Source: Nocardia wallacei
Lineage (GTDB): Bacteria; Actinomycetota; Actinomycetes; Mycobacteriales; Mycobacteriaceae
Length of the DNA stretch: 64,000 bases
NCBI RefSeq assembly: GCF_014466955.1
Contig: NZ_AP023396.1
Span: 6,386,001 to 6,450,000 of the forward strand
Reading direction: 5' to 3'
Shown one piece after another: positions 51,614-63,300 of the stretch. Numbering within the stretch: position 1 is the first letter of the stretch; each line of letters starts with the position of its first letter. The position numbers and the translations under genes are program-made. The notes below the pieces were generated by a model. It did not search any database, was not told where the DNA came from, and was given only the letters and a program-made list of their open reading frames with translations.

Positions 51614-51630
51614 TTAACCAGCCGGTTCAA
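51614..51630. promoter_or_regulatory. Imperfect palindrome TTAACCAGCCGGTTCAA
   Basis: TTxAACC-N4-GGTTxAA-type symmetry with one mismatched pair in each arm position, 10-26 bp upstream of the SDR-PPOX ATG. It is a candidate repressor site, perhaps for the TetR gene of which only a relict remains next to it. Confidence 0.45.
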
Positions 51631-51647
51631 TTCAATTGCAAGACTAG

Positions 51648-51731
51648 TTAAGAATCTCCCACTCGCAGGCCGTTGCGAGCGAGCGTGATCAGCCGCTCGG
51701 CCTGCGCGGAAGTGGTGTGCTCGGACTCAGG
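51648..51731 (-). pseudogene. Possible C-terminal relict of a TetR regulator
   Basis: On the minus strand a 27-codon stretch ends EHTTSAQAERLITLARNGLR, VGDS, stop (51648-51650). AERLITLARNGLR resembles the last helix of TetR proteins that accompany SDR genes. Upstream the frame continues but loses family resemblance, so the N-terminal domain appears deleted. The short length makes this tentative. Confidence 0.35.
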
Positions 51732-51782
51732 GGGCCGGTTGCGATCGGCAAACCCGCACGATCGCCGCGGCCGACCTCGAAC

Positions 51783-53000
51783 TCAGGTGGTGGATACGCG
51801 GCTGGGTTCGGCGGGAGCGGTCGCGGGCGCGGACTTCAACAGGCTGAGCAGTGGCGCCGTGAGCGCGGTGGTGATCAGGGCCATCACGACCAGCAGTGAG
51901 TAGAGGTCCGGTCCGATGATGCCGGTGGACAACCCGACGTCCAGCAGGATCAGTTCGGTGAGGCCGCGGGTGTTCAGCAGGGCCGCAAGCACTCTGGCGG
52001 GGTGCTTGTCGATCCCCGCCAGCCGGGCGGACAGATACGTGCCGAGCACCTTTCCGGCGACGGCGACCGCGATCACGACGACGAGTTCCCCGACGCCCGC
52101 GCGGTCGATGGCGGACAGGTCCACCCGCAGCCCGGCGATCACGAAGAAGCACGGCATGAACAGCGCACCGAGGGGCTGGACCGCCGCGGTGACCCGCTCC
52201 CGGCCGCCGCGCGGAAACACCACGCCGAACAGGAACGCGCCGAAGATCAGGTGCAGTCCGGCCCATTCGGTCATCGCGCCCCACAGCAGCGCGCCGCACA
52301 CCGCGACCAGCGTGAGGGATCGGTCGGCCGACATACCGCCGACGACGCGACCGAGGACGGGCCGCACGAGCCACCACGTCCCGGCCGCGAGCGGCAACAG
52401 CAGCAGCAAGCGCCACGTCTGGTCCGCGCCGGTCCGGGTGGAGGCGATGACGCCCGCCAGCACCACCCACGCCAGCACGTCACCGACGGCCGCGCACCCG
52501 AGCGCCAGCTGCCCGACGGGTGTGGTGAACATCCCCCGGTCGTGGAGAATCCGCGCCAGCACCGGGAATGCCGTCACCGCCAGCGAGCAACCGATGAACA
52601 GCACGAACGCGATTCGGCTGCCGGTCTGATGCCGCGCCAGAATCGTCAGGGCGGCAGCGGAACCCAGCGCGAACGGCAGCACATACGCCGACAGCGACAC
52701 CACCGGCACGGCACTCCGATTCTTGGCGAACCGCCCGAGATCGGTCTCCATGCCCGCCACGAACATGAACAGCGCGATACCCACATTCGCCAGCGCGGCC
52801 AACGCCGGTCGCGTATCCATCGGAAAGATCGACGTGGACAGATGGTGCCCGAGCACCGTGGGCCCGGCCAGAATCCCCGCCGCGATCTCCCCCACCACCG
52901 GCGGCTGCCCCACCTTCTCGGCCAACCACCCCAGCACCCGCGCCGCGGCCAAGATCAGAACAAGATCAACGAGAAGCATGGTGACGACGTGGCTGGGCAC
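51783..53000 (-). CDS. Cation:proton antiporter, KefB/NapA type
   Basis: 405 residues from a GTG at 53000 with TAGGAGG 7 nt upstream. About 12 hydrophobic helices. The Na_H_Exchanger motifs include PPVVGEIAAGILAGPTVLG near residue 33, ALFMFVAGMETDLG, and the discontinuous-helix region CAAVGDVLAWVVLAG. There is one Asp (D) at the ion site where CPA2 electrogenic members have DD. It lacks the C-terminal TrkA-N nucleotide-binding domain of Kef proteins. It would exchange Na+ or K+ for H+ at the membrane, supporting pH or salt tolerance. Confidence 0.9.
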   Translation of the reverse strand: MPSHVVTMLLVDLVLILAAARVLGWLAEKVGQPPVVGEIAAGILAGPTVLGHHLSTSIFPMDTRPALAALANVGIALFMFVAGMETDLGRFAKNRSAVPVVSLSAYVLPFALGSAAALTILARHQTGSRIAFVLFIGCSLAVTAFPVLARILHDRGMFTTPVGQLALGCAAVGDVLAWVVLAGVIASTRTGADQTWRLLLLLPLAAGTWWLVRPVLGRVVGGMSADRSLTLVAVCGALLWGAMTEWAGLHLIFGAFLFGVVFPRGGRERVTAAVQPLGALFMPCFFVIAGLRVDLSAIDRAGVGELVVVIAVAVAGKVLGTYLSARLAGIDKHPARVLAALLNTRGLTELILLDVGLSTGIIGPDLYSLLVVMALITTALTAPLLSLLKSAPATAPAEPSRVSTT

Positions 53001-53343
53001 AAGCCCACCTCCTACCTTCCGAACCCGGCACCGGCAACAACAAACCGATCCGGCCGAACAACCCTACCGGTGCCGCCCCCGAGGCCGCCGTCTCGAACTC
53101 CTCCCGGTTCTGTGAGATTCTCCGCGGATGATGGACGAAGCGCGGCGTTGCGGGGCGGTGGTCCTCGCGGAGATCCTCACGCGCAGAACGATTCCGAGCG
53201 GTGCACAAGCCCGGTGGCCCCGGTAGCGAAGTGGTTCCCGGGGCCGTGTATCCGAGCGTGCGTACCGGTTGGTATGCGCCGCCTACTGTAGGCAGACAAC
53301 GAGCGTCGTGAAGACACTCGTTCCCACCAGCGGCAAATCGGAA
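53001..53343. other. Intergenic stretch upstream of the antiporter gene with a long imperfect inverted repeat
   Basis: About 340 bp with no convincing gene. GTGAGATTCTCCGCG (53112-53126) and CGCGGAGATCCTCAC (53166-53180) are inverted copies with two mismatches over 15 bp and a 39-nt loop. It is the leader/promoter region of the minus-strand antiporter gene, so a structured 5' leader is possible. I could not match it to a known riboswitch. Confidence 0.45.
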
Positions 53344-53784
53344 TTACTCGTCGGCCGGTTCGGATCGAGCAGCGAGGTAGGCGGCCACCCATGCCTCCGC
53401 TGCGGCCTTGGCCTCCTCGATCGACCTCACGGAGGCCTCCCGCAGCAGGCGGCCGTCCGGCCGTCCCACCCACCAGGAACAGGTGGCGGGCGCGGTGACG
53501 CGGATCCGGGTGCGAACCGCGCCGAAATCCTTGACCAGACGCGGTTTGCCCGGCGGGCCCGTCAGCTCCCACCCGTCGGTCGCGTGCTCGGGCAGCACCG
53601 CCATGGCTGCCCGCCCACCCGCGCCCGCGCCCTTGTCGTCCACCACCTCATCCTTCCGATTCCCCTCCGGCGCAACGACAATGAGCGCCGGGGACATGTC
53701 GGCCGCCACGTCGCGCTCTCGGTCCATCCTGCCCGGCGACGCCCACCCCGAGCCGCGCATTCGAGGATCGAGCCGGGTCGGCAT
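53344..53784 (-). CDS. Hypothetical protein
   Basis: Up to 146 residues from the ATG at 53784; the real start may be an internal ATG (53697, giving 117 residues), as neither has a good ribosome site. The conserved-looking part is C-terminal: VRTRIRVTAPATCSWWVGRP, DGRLLREASVRSIEEAKAAA, EAWVAAYLAA, a small beta-sheet followed by a helix. The EAKxxAExW pattern recalls small proteins that accompany AMP-binding or lipid genes, but I cannot name the family. There is no signal peptide or membrane segment. Confidence 0.6.
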   Translation of the reverse strand: MPTRLDPRMRGSGWASPGRMDRERDVAADMSPALIVVAPEGNRKDEVVDDKGAGAGGRAAMAVLPEHATDGWELTGPPGKPRLVKDFGAVRTRIRVTAPATCSWWVGRPDGRLLREASVRSIEEAKAAAEAWVAAYLAARSEPADE

Positions 53785-53878
53785 CGAGTGTCCGAGACAA
53801 TCCCGAGTTTAGGTTACCGCTCAGCAATCTTTCGAGGTTTCGCGATCGTCGTGACGCCGGACGGGGTGTCGACACCTT

Positions 53879-53898
53879 GGGGTGGTAACGCCCACCCC
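53879..53898. other. Hairpin GGGGTGG-N6-CCACCCC
   Basis: 7-bp perfect stem with a 6-nt loop (53879-53885 and 53892-53898), in the 179-bp divergent region between the hypothetical gene and the adenylation-domain stub. It could terminate or attenuate transcription toward the NRPS. Confidence 0.4.
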
Positions 53899-53963
53899 TG
53901 GGAGGCCGCCGGTCAGCACTGAGGTCGCTGTCGAGCCGGACCCGGAACCTCGACAGTTGACGC

Positions 53964-54359
53964 ATGAGCGATTCCACCCCGCACCCCGACCCGACCACCG
54001 TTGCCGTCCGCACCGACGACTGCGAACTCACCTGGACCGACCTGGATCGCTGGTCGAACCGGCTGGCCCGGTTGCTCGTCCAGCGCGGCGCGCGGCGCGG
54101 CGTCCGCATCGCGATGGCGGTGCCCGCGCCGATCGAGGCGGCCGTGACGCGGGCGGCCATCACCAAGACCGGTGCGATCCCGGCCCCGGCGGTGGACGAA
54201 TCCGCTCCCCGTGCCGACCTCGGCGTCACGACCAGAGCGCAGCGCCGCCATCTCGCCGACGCGACCGACTGGCTGGTGCTCGACGACCGCTCGACGCTGC
54301 TGGGTTACCTGACCGGATCCGACGCACCGCTCGGCGACGCCGCGAATCAGGCCGCCTGA
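53964..54359 (+). CDS. Stand-alone N-terminal fragment of an adenylation (AMP-binding) domain
   Basis: 131 residues. VAVRTDDCELTWTDLDRWSN, RLARLLVQRGARRGVRIAMA, ITKTGAIPAPAVDES and ATDWLVLDD align with the first quarter of the NRPS A domains downstream (for example ITYRELDARTDRLARLL and RIDWLVLDD). The ATP-binding motif (YTSGSTG) and everything after it are missing, as are about 15 residues around the YPADRI segment. It cannot activate a substrate alone. It lies 22 bp before the NRPS start. It may be a decayed remnant of an older gene or a small partner protein; its intact frame slightly favours the latter. Confidence 0.75.
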   Translation: MSDSTPHPDPTTVAVRTDDCELTWTDLDRWSNRLARLLVQRGARRGVRIAMAVPAPIEAAVTRAAITKTGAIPAPAVDESAPRADLGVTTRAQRRHLADATDWLVLDDRSTLLGYLTGSDAPLGDAANQAA

Positions 54360-54381
54360 CAACCGAACTCAGGACTCCCCC

Positions 54382-57300
54382 ATGTCTGCCTTAGCCTTCC
54401 CCTTGTCCGCGGCCCAGCGCGGCATCTGGTTCGCCCAGCACTTCGCCGGCGCCACGCCGATCTCCATCGCACAGTACGTCGAATTCGACGGTGCGGTCGA
54501 CGTCGAGTTGCTCGCCACCGCCGCGCGGCGGGCCGGACGCGAGTTCGGCACCGGCTACCTGCGCCTGCTCGAGGTCGACGGCGCCCCCTACCAGATCGTC
54601 GATACCGCGCTGGACGACCGCATCGACACCGTCGACCTGCGCGGGCAGGCCGATCCCGAGGCGGCGGCGCGGGCGTGGATGCGCGCGGAGTACTCGGCGC
54701 CACTGGATCTGTTGACCGACCGGTTGGTCCAGATCGCCATGCTGCGGGTGGGCGAGGACCGCTGGTTCTGGTACTCCCGGCTGCACCACATCGCGCTGGA
54801 CGGCGTGGGCGCGCTGACGATGATGCGGCGCACCGCCGAGATCTACAACTGCTCGGTGCGGGGCGAGCCGATTCCGGCCGGGCGAGCGGAGGATCTGCGC
54901 CGGATCGTCGAAGATGATCTGGCCTATCGGGATTCGCAGCGGCTGCACAGCGACCGTGCGTACTGGCGCGAGCACCTGGCCGGGATGACGCCGCCGGTGA
55001 CATTGGCCGGGCGGGAAGCGGCGGTGAACGCGCAGCCGAATCTCGTGTCGGCCGAATTGCCCAGGGCCACGGCGGATCTGCTGGAGAGCGTGGCCGCCCG
55101 GGAGTCCTCCGGCGCGGCGCCGATCATCGTGGCGGCCTTCGGCGCGTATCTCGGCGCCATGACCGGAGCGGGCGAGGTGGTGCTGGGGTTGCCGGTGTCG
55201 GGGCGCACCACGGCGACGCTGCGGCGGTCGGGCGGGATGGTCGCCAATGTCGTTCCGCTGCGGCTGCCGCTGGCGCCGACCCAGACGGTCGGCGATCTCA
55301 TCCGGGCCACCCAGGGTGAGCTGACCGGTGCGCTGCGGCGGCAGCGTTACCGGCAGGAGGACATCGTCCGGGATCTGGGCTGGGCGATGGACGAGGTCAC
55401 CTCGTTCGGGCCGACGGTGAACCTGATGATGGTCGACAGCCGGATCGAGCTCGGTTCGGTGACCGGGCGACTGCACGTGCTCACCTCCGGCCTGATCGAT
55501 GATCTGTTCGTGAACGTCTACCCGGGGGTGGGCGGGGAGAGCACTCACATCGACTTCCAGGCCAACCCGAATCTCTACGACGATCGGGAACTGGCCGGTC
55601 AGCACGCCCGTTTCCTGGCATTCCTGGCGCGGTTCCTCACGGCCGGACCGGAGGCACCGCTGGCGACGCTCGCGGTGACCGCCGAGACCGAGCGCGATGA
55701 GCTGGCGCCCGCACGCGGTCCGGCCGGTGCGCCGGTCCGCACCCTGCCCGAGATCCTGGCGACCGGGCCGCGCACCCGGCCCGCTGCCGTGGCGATCCGG
55801 TCCGGACAGGCCGCGATCACCTATCGCGAACTCGACGCGCGAACCGACCGGCTGGCGCGCCTGCTCATCGCCGCGGGCGCGGGACCCGAACGCGCGGTGG
55901 CGATCTCGATTCCGCGCTCGCCGGAGTCGGTGGTGGCGATGTGGGCCGTCGCCAAGACCGGGGCGGCCTTCGTTCCGATCGATCCGACCTATCCGGCCGA
56001 CCGCATCGACTACATGGTCTCCGACAGCGGTGTCGTGACCGGCGTGACGGTGACGGCCGCGCGGGCGGCGCTGCCGGACCGGATCGACTGGCTGGTCCTC
56101 GATGACGCGAGCACCGAAGCCGCTGTCGGCCGCCAGCTTCCGGACCCGATCGCCGACTCCGACCGCCGCGCGGCCCTGCAGCCGGACCAGATCGCCTACA
56201 CGATCTACACTTCCGGCTCGACCGGACTGCCCAAGGGCGTGCAGGTCTCGCACCGCGGGCTGGCCAACCTGGTGACGAGTTCCGGATCCGCGTTCGGCGT
56301 GGACGCGAATTCCGTGGTGGCGCACGCCGTCTCGCCGAGTTTCGACATCTCGGTCGAGGAGTTGCTGGTGGCTTTCGCCGCCGGTGCCACCGTCGCGGTG
56401 GTGCCACCGGGGGCCTACGCGGGCGACGAGATGGCCCAGGTGCTGCGCGCGCAGCACGTCACTCATCTGAATGTCACTCCGGCAGTGGCCGGTTCGCTGG
56501 ATCCGGCCACGCTGCCCGAACTGCGCACGGTCGTGGTGGGTGGCGACGCCTGCCCGGCGGATCTGGTGTCGGCGTGGGCCGGGCGCACCGTGCTCAACGG
56601 GTACGGGCCGACCGAGACGACGGTGACGGTCACACTGAGCGCGCCGCTGACCCCGGACGGTCCCGTGACGATCGGCGGTCCCGTGCGCGGGGTGTCCGCG
56701 CTGGTCCTCGACCCGTGGCTGCGGCCGGTGCCGCCCGGGACGACCGGTGAGCTGTACCTGGGCGGCGACTGCCTGGCCCGCGGCTACCACGGTCGGACCG
56801 GGCTGACCGCCGCGTGTTTCGTGGCCGATCCGTACACGCCGGGCGGACGCCTGTATCGCACCGGCGACCTGGTGCGCTGGGCCCGCCACGACGACCGCTG
56901 GGTGCTGGAGTACGGCGGTCGCGGGGACGCGCAGGTGAAGGTGCGCGGCTTCCGGATCGAACTCGGCGAGATCGACGCGGTGCTGCAACGGCTGCCGGAG
57001 GTCGACTTCGCGCTCACCCTCGGCGCCGACTCCGGCTCCGGCACGGCGCTGGTGTCCTACGTGCGCGGCCGCAACGGTGCGCCGCTGGATCCCGAGACCT
57101 TGAGAAGCGCCGCGGCGCGGACGCTTCCGGCGTACATGGTGCCCGCGGCGATCATGGTGCTGGACCGGGTTCCGTTGACCCCGGTCGGCAAGGTGGACCG
57201 GCGGGCCCTGCCCGCCCCGGTCTTCCGGACCCGCGCCGCGGACGGCCGCCCGCCCGAGACCGAACGCGAGAAGGCACTGGCCGCCGTCTTCGCCGATGTG

Positions 57301-60300
57301 CTGCGACTGGATGCCGTGACCGCCGACGACGACTTCTTCGCACTCGGCGGCGACAGCATCGTGGCGATCCAGCTGGTGTCGCGGGCCAGGTCGGCCGGAT
57401 TGGGCCTGACCGCCCGTGACGTGTTCGAGCGCCGCACCGTCGCCGGGCTCGCGGCGATCGCCGCCGACGCGACGGCCCCGGCCGTCGCCGAACTGCCGGG
57501 CGGCGGCATCGGACCCCTCACACCGACCCCGATCGTGCACGCCATGCTCGACACCGGCGCCTGGCATCGCTTCGGGCAGGCGGCCCTCGTCGGACTGCCC
57601 GCCGAGGTGGGCCGCGATCGGCTGACCGCGGCGGTGCGGGTACTGCTCGACCACCACGACATGCTCCGCAGTACCCTGCGGCGCGCCGACGACCGCTGGG
57701 AATGGACCGTCGCCGAACGCGGTTCGGTCGACGCGGCCGCACTCGTGGATGTGGTGACCGCCGACACGGACGCGGACCGGGAACGCGAATTGCACAGCGC
57801 CGCGGACCGTCTCGATCCATCCGGCGGCGTGCTCGCCCGCTTCGTCCTCATGGAGACCGCCGGTACCGCGCCGACGCTGTGGCTGGTGGTGCACCATCTC
57901 GCGGTCGACGGCGTCTCGTGGCGCATCCTGCTACCCGATCTGGCCACCGCCTGTGCCGGTGGCGAACTCGCTCCCGTCGGCACGTCGTTCCGCCGCTGGG
58001 CGCACGGACAGCGCGAGCAGGCGGATCGCCGAGCCGCCGAACTGCCGCTGTGGCAACGTATTCTCGGCACCGCGGATCCCGCGATCGGGCCGCGCGCGTT
58101 CGACCCGGCGATGGATGTCGTCGCTACCGAGGCGCAGTTGCGGACTCGTGTCGACGCCGCCGTCGCGGAGTCCGCGCTGACCACGGTGCCGCGCCGATTC
58201 CATTGCGGCCCCGACGAAGTGCTGCTCGCCGCGCTGGCGCTGGCGATGGGGCGCTGGCGGGGGCGCGCCACGACGCTGATCACCCTCGAAGGCCACGGCC
58301 GCGAGGAGGCCGTCCTGCCCGGCGCGGACGTGGCGCGCACGGTGGGCTGGTTCACCGCCGCCTATCCGGTCGGGCTGGACCTCACCGGCATCGACATCGA
58401 CGACGCGTTCGCCGGTGGCGATGCCGCGGGCGCGGCCCTCAAGGCGGTCAAGGAGCAGCTTCGCCGGATACCGGACCGCGGCGTGGGCTACGGGGTGCTG
58501 CGCTACCTGAATCCCGCTACCGCGCAGCAGCTTTCGGACGCGCCGACGCCTCAGCTCAGCTTCAATTATCTGGGCCGGACCGCGATCGGTACGGACGGCG
58601 ACGCGGCGTGGCTGCCACGCCGGTTCGACGCCACCCGGGACGAGCGGGCTCCGCTGGCCGCCGTCGTGGACATCAACGCCATGATGGACGCCGACGGGCT
58701 CGACGTGACGTGGTCCTACGCGTCGCGGATCCTCGGCGCGGGCGAGGTGGGCGAGTTGTCGCAGCTGTGGGCCGCGGCGTTGAGTGCCCTGGTGGCACAC
58801 GCCGAGTCCGAGCACGCGGGCGGTCACACCCCGTCGGATTTCGATCTCGTCGAGGTATCCCAGAGCCAGATCGACGTGTGGGAGCAGGCCTATCCGGCCC
58901 TGACCGAGGTGTGGCCGCTGTCGCCGCTGCAGCAGGGCCTGCTGTTCCACGCCCGCTACGACACCGACACCGCAGACGACTACACCGTGCAGACGCGGCT
59001 GACCCTGGCCGGTCGCGTTCGCGCCGATCTGCTGCGCACTGCGGCCCAGGCGCTGGTGGACCGGCACGAGAACCTCCGGGTGGCTTTCGTCGAAACCGCC
59101 GACGGACCACGGCAATTGGTGTCGGGTGTGGCCGAGGTGGCCTGGCACGAGGTCGATCTCACCGGCGCCACCGATCCCGCCCGCGAACTGGATCGGGTGA
59201 TCGGCGTCGACGCACGTGCCCGGTTCGACCTCGCCCGTCCCCCGCTGGTGCGTTTCGCGCTGATCCGCACCGCCGCCGCGGAGTACACGCTGCTGATCAC
59301 CAATCATCATCTGGTGCTGGACGGCTGGTCGACCCCGCTGCTGGTCCAGGAACTGCTCGGCGACTACGCCGCGCTGGCCACGGGGCAGATCCCGGACCGG
59401 CCGGCGCCGCCGTCGTACCGGGACTTCCTGGCGTGGCTGGCCGAGCAGGATGCCGCGACATCCCTTGGCGCGTGGAGCGATTCACTGAACGGCGTAGACT
59501 CCCCCACCCGCGCGGCGCCGTCGCTGGCGGGCATTGGGACGACCGAATCCGGCCTGGTGACAGCGGACCTGCCCGCCGACACCGTGGCGCGACTGGAAGC
59601 GACCACCCGGGACGCGGGCGCGACCGTCAACACCGCGGTGCAGGCGGCCTGGGCGCTGCTGCTGGCCGTGCTCACCGGGCGTACCGATGTCGTGTTCGGC
59701 GGCACCGTCTCCGGACGTCCGCCGCAACTGCCCGGGATCGAGCAGATGGTGGGCCTGTTCATCAACACGGTGCCGGTGCGGGTCCGGCTGGATCCCGCCG
59801 AGCGGGTCACCGACCTGCTCGGCCGCATCCAGTCGGAACAGACCCGGCTGCTGGACCATCAGCATGTCGGGCTGGCGGCCATCCACCAGGCCGTCGGGCT
59901 GCCCGAATTGTTCGACACCCTCACGGTTTTCGAGTCGTATCCGATCGACCGGGAGACGCTGTCGCGAACACCCGACATCGCCGGAATGCGCGTTCTCGAC
60001 GTCGCGGGGACGGACGCGACGCCGTATCCGCTGAATCTCATGGTGATTCCGCGGCCCGGTGGTTTGCGGATCAGCATCAGATACCTGGCCGACCACCTCG
60101 ACGCGGCCGCGGCACAGCGACTGCTCGACCGTTTCGTACTGCTGCTCGGCGCTATCGCCGACGGCCCGCACCGACGACTCGCACAGGTGCAGCACTGCGA
60201 CCCCGACGAACTGCGGCAGCTGCTGCCGGTACGCGGCGCGAAAGCCGCTGCACCGCAGGCGCTCGCGGACATTCTGGCCGCCGGGGCGCGCGTGAACCCC

Positions 60301-63300
60301 GACGCGATCGCCGTGAGTTCCGACCAGCTCACCATGACCTACGGTGAACTCGACGCGTGGTCCAACCGGTTCGCCCGGGTGCTGCTGCGGCGCGGCGTCG
60401 GCCGGGAGGTCTTCGTCGTGCTGGCGCTGACCCGGTCGGTGGAGTCGGTCGTCGCCGTGTGGGCCGTCGCCAAGGCCGGCGCGGCCTTCCTGCCGCTGGA
60501 CCCGAACCATCCGATCGAGCGCATCGAGCACATCCTCACCGACTCGCGGGCGCCGATCGGGATCACGGTGTGTGCGACCGGGGAAACGCTGCCCGGCACC
60601 ATCGACTGGCTGCTGCTGGACGACCTCAACACCATCCGCCGGGTGATGACGGTCTCGGACGCGCCCGTCACCGACGCCGAGCGCGGCGGTCCGATCGCGC
60701 TGGACCAGACCGCGTATCTGATCTACACCTCCGGTTCCACCGGTAAGCCGAAGGCGGTGCTGCTCAGCCACCACGGCCTCGCCAATCTGACCGCGACCCA
60801 GGCCGAATCGCTCGCCGTCGACGCCGATTCCGTTGTGCTGCAGGTGGCTTCGCCGAGTTTCGACGCGTCGGTGCACGAGTTGCTGAAGGCGCACGCCACC
60901 GGCGCGCGGCTGGTGCTGTCGCCGCCGGAGGTGTACGGCGGCGAGGCGCTCGAGCGGCTGCTGCGCACCGAGCGGGTCAGCCACGCCGTCATCACCCCGT
61001 CGGTGCTGGCGACGATGAATCCGCGCGAACTCGACGACCTGCGGGTGCTCTCGGTGGCCGGGGAGGCCGCCGGGCCGGAACTGGTCGCCGACTGGTCGGC
61101 GGGGCGGCGCCTGCTGAACCTCTACGGCCCCACCGAGTTCAGCATCTGGGCGACCGGGCCGGGTGAGCTGCGGCCCGGCGAGCAGATCACCATCGGACGG
61201 CCGATCCGCGGTGCGGCGGCCATGGTGCTCGACACCTGGCTGCGACCGGTGCCGGTGGGCAGCACGGGTGAGCTGTACCTTTCCGGACCCGCGCTGGCGC
61301 GCGGCTACTTCAACCGATTCGCCCTCACCGCAACGCGTTTCGTCGCCGACCCGTACGGCCCGTCCGGCGCTCGGATGTATCGCACCGGCGACATGGTGCG
61401 GTGGGTGCCCGTCGACCGGCCCGGCGGCACGAGCATGGAGCTGGAGTACTTGGGCCGCAGCGACTTCCAGGTCAAGATCCGCGGTCTGCGGATCGAGCTC
61501 GGTGAGATCGACGCGGTGCTCGGGCGGGAGGAAGGCGTCGACTACGCCGTCACCGTCGGCCGCCCCGGGCCCGCCGGGGCCACGGTGCTGGTGTCCTACG
61601 TGGTTCCCGCGGCCGGGCACGACCTCGATCCGGAGGGCCTGCGGACCCGCGTCGCCGCCGCCCTGCCCGGATACATGGTGCCCGCCTATCTCGTTGTGCT
61701 GGACGCTCTTCCGCTCACGCCCGTGGGAAAACTGGACCGTGCCGCGCTCCCGGAACCGGACTATGCCGCGGCCGAGCAGCGGTACCTGGCGCCGCGGACC
61801 GCCGTGGAGCACGCCGTGGCGGAGGTGTTCGCCGAGGTGCTCGGGTGCGAACGGGTGAGCATCGACCGCTCGTTCTTCGAGCTGGGCGGCAATTCGCTCA
61901 GCGCGACGCGGGTGGTCGCGCGGGTCAACGCGACGCTCGGGTCGACGGTCGCGCTGCGCGATCTGTTCGACGCGCCTACCGTCGCGCTCCTGTCCGGTCG
62001 CGTCGTGCCCACCACCGACGGCCGTGGCACACCCGCGCTCGCACCGCGCATTCGCCCCGACCGCGTGCCGTTGTCGCCCGCGCAACAACGCATGTGGGTG
62101 CTCAACCGGATGGATCCGGGCTCGGCCGCCTACAACATCGCGGCCGCGCTGCGGCTGACCGGCGACCTCGACGCGGCCGCGCTCGGGCGTGCGCTCACCG
62201 AGGTCGTCGCCCGGCACGAGAGCCTGCGCACCGTGTACCCCGCCGACGACCAGGGACCGCGCCAGGTGGTCGTGGCCGCCGACGCGGCGACGCCGGAGCC
62301 GATCGTCGCCGACGTGGACGACGGCGCGCCGCTGCGCGCCCGGATCGCCGAGCTCGCCGCGACCGGCTTCGACCTGGCCGAACAGCCGCCGTTGCGGGTG
62401 GGGCTGTTCCGCGTGGCCGGGCAGCCCGTGCACGTGGTCGTGCTGGTGGTCCATCACATCAGCGCGGACGGTGTCTCGATGGCGCCGCTGGCCGCGGACC
62501 TGATGGCGGCCTACGCCGCACAGGTACGCGGGTCGGCCGCCGCGCTGCCGCCGCTGCCGGTGCAGTACGCCGACTTCGCGCTCTGGCATCGTGACCTGCT
62601 CGGCGCGGCGGCGGATCCACAATCCCTGGCGGCCAGGCAGATTCGGTTCTGGACCGAGACGCTGGCCGACCTGCCCGACGCGCTGGAGCTGCCGTCGGAC
62701 CGGCCGCGCCCGGCCGTGCAGTCGATGCGCAGCGCCGCCCGGCCGTTCGGCATCGATGCCGAACTGCATCGCGCGCTGACCGAACTGGCCGCCGCATCCG
62801 GCGTCAGCCTGTTCATGGTCGTGCACGCCGCCCTGGCCGTGCTGCTCGCGCGGCTGGGCGGGACCGGCGACGTGGTGGTCGGGACGGCCGTCGCCGGACG
62901 CGGCGCGCAGGCCCTCGACGGGCTGGTCGGCATGTTCGTCAACACGCTGGCGCTACGGACGACTGTCGATCCCGGCCTCCCCTTCCGGCGGTTCCTGGCC
63001 CAGGTGCGCGAGACCGACGTGGACGCGTTCGGCCACGCGGACGTGCCGTTCGAGCAGCTGGTGCAGATCCTGAATCCGGCCCGGTCCACCGCGCACCATC
63101 CGATCTTCCAGGTGTCGCTGTCGTTGCAGAACTTCGAGGAGCCGGTGCTGGAGCTGCCGGGGCTGCGGGTCGAGGTGGAACCCTTCGACCGCGACTCGTC
63201 GCCGTTCGACCTGACCCTGGACCTGCGCGAACGCTTCTCGGAGTCGGCGCCGGCCGGAGTGGACGCGGTGCTGACCTTCGCCACCGACCTGTTCGACGAC

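Noticed and set aside
54391..62826. Very long minus-strand open frames (over 1000 codons) opposite the NRPS
   Set aside because: They are histidine/arginine/glycine-rich shadows of GC-rich codons; the plus strand carries all NRPS motifs in one frame.
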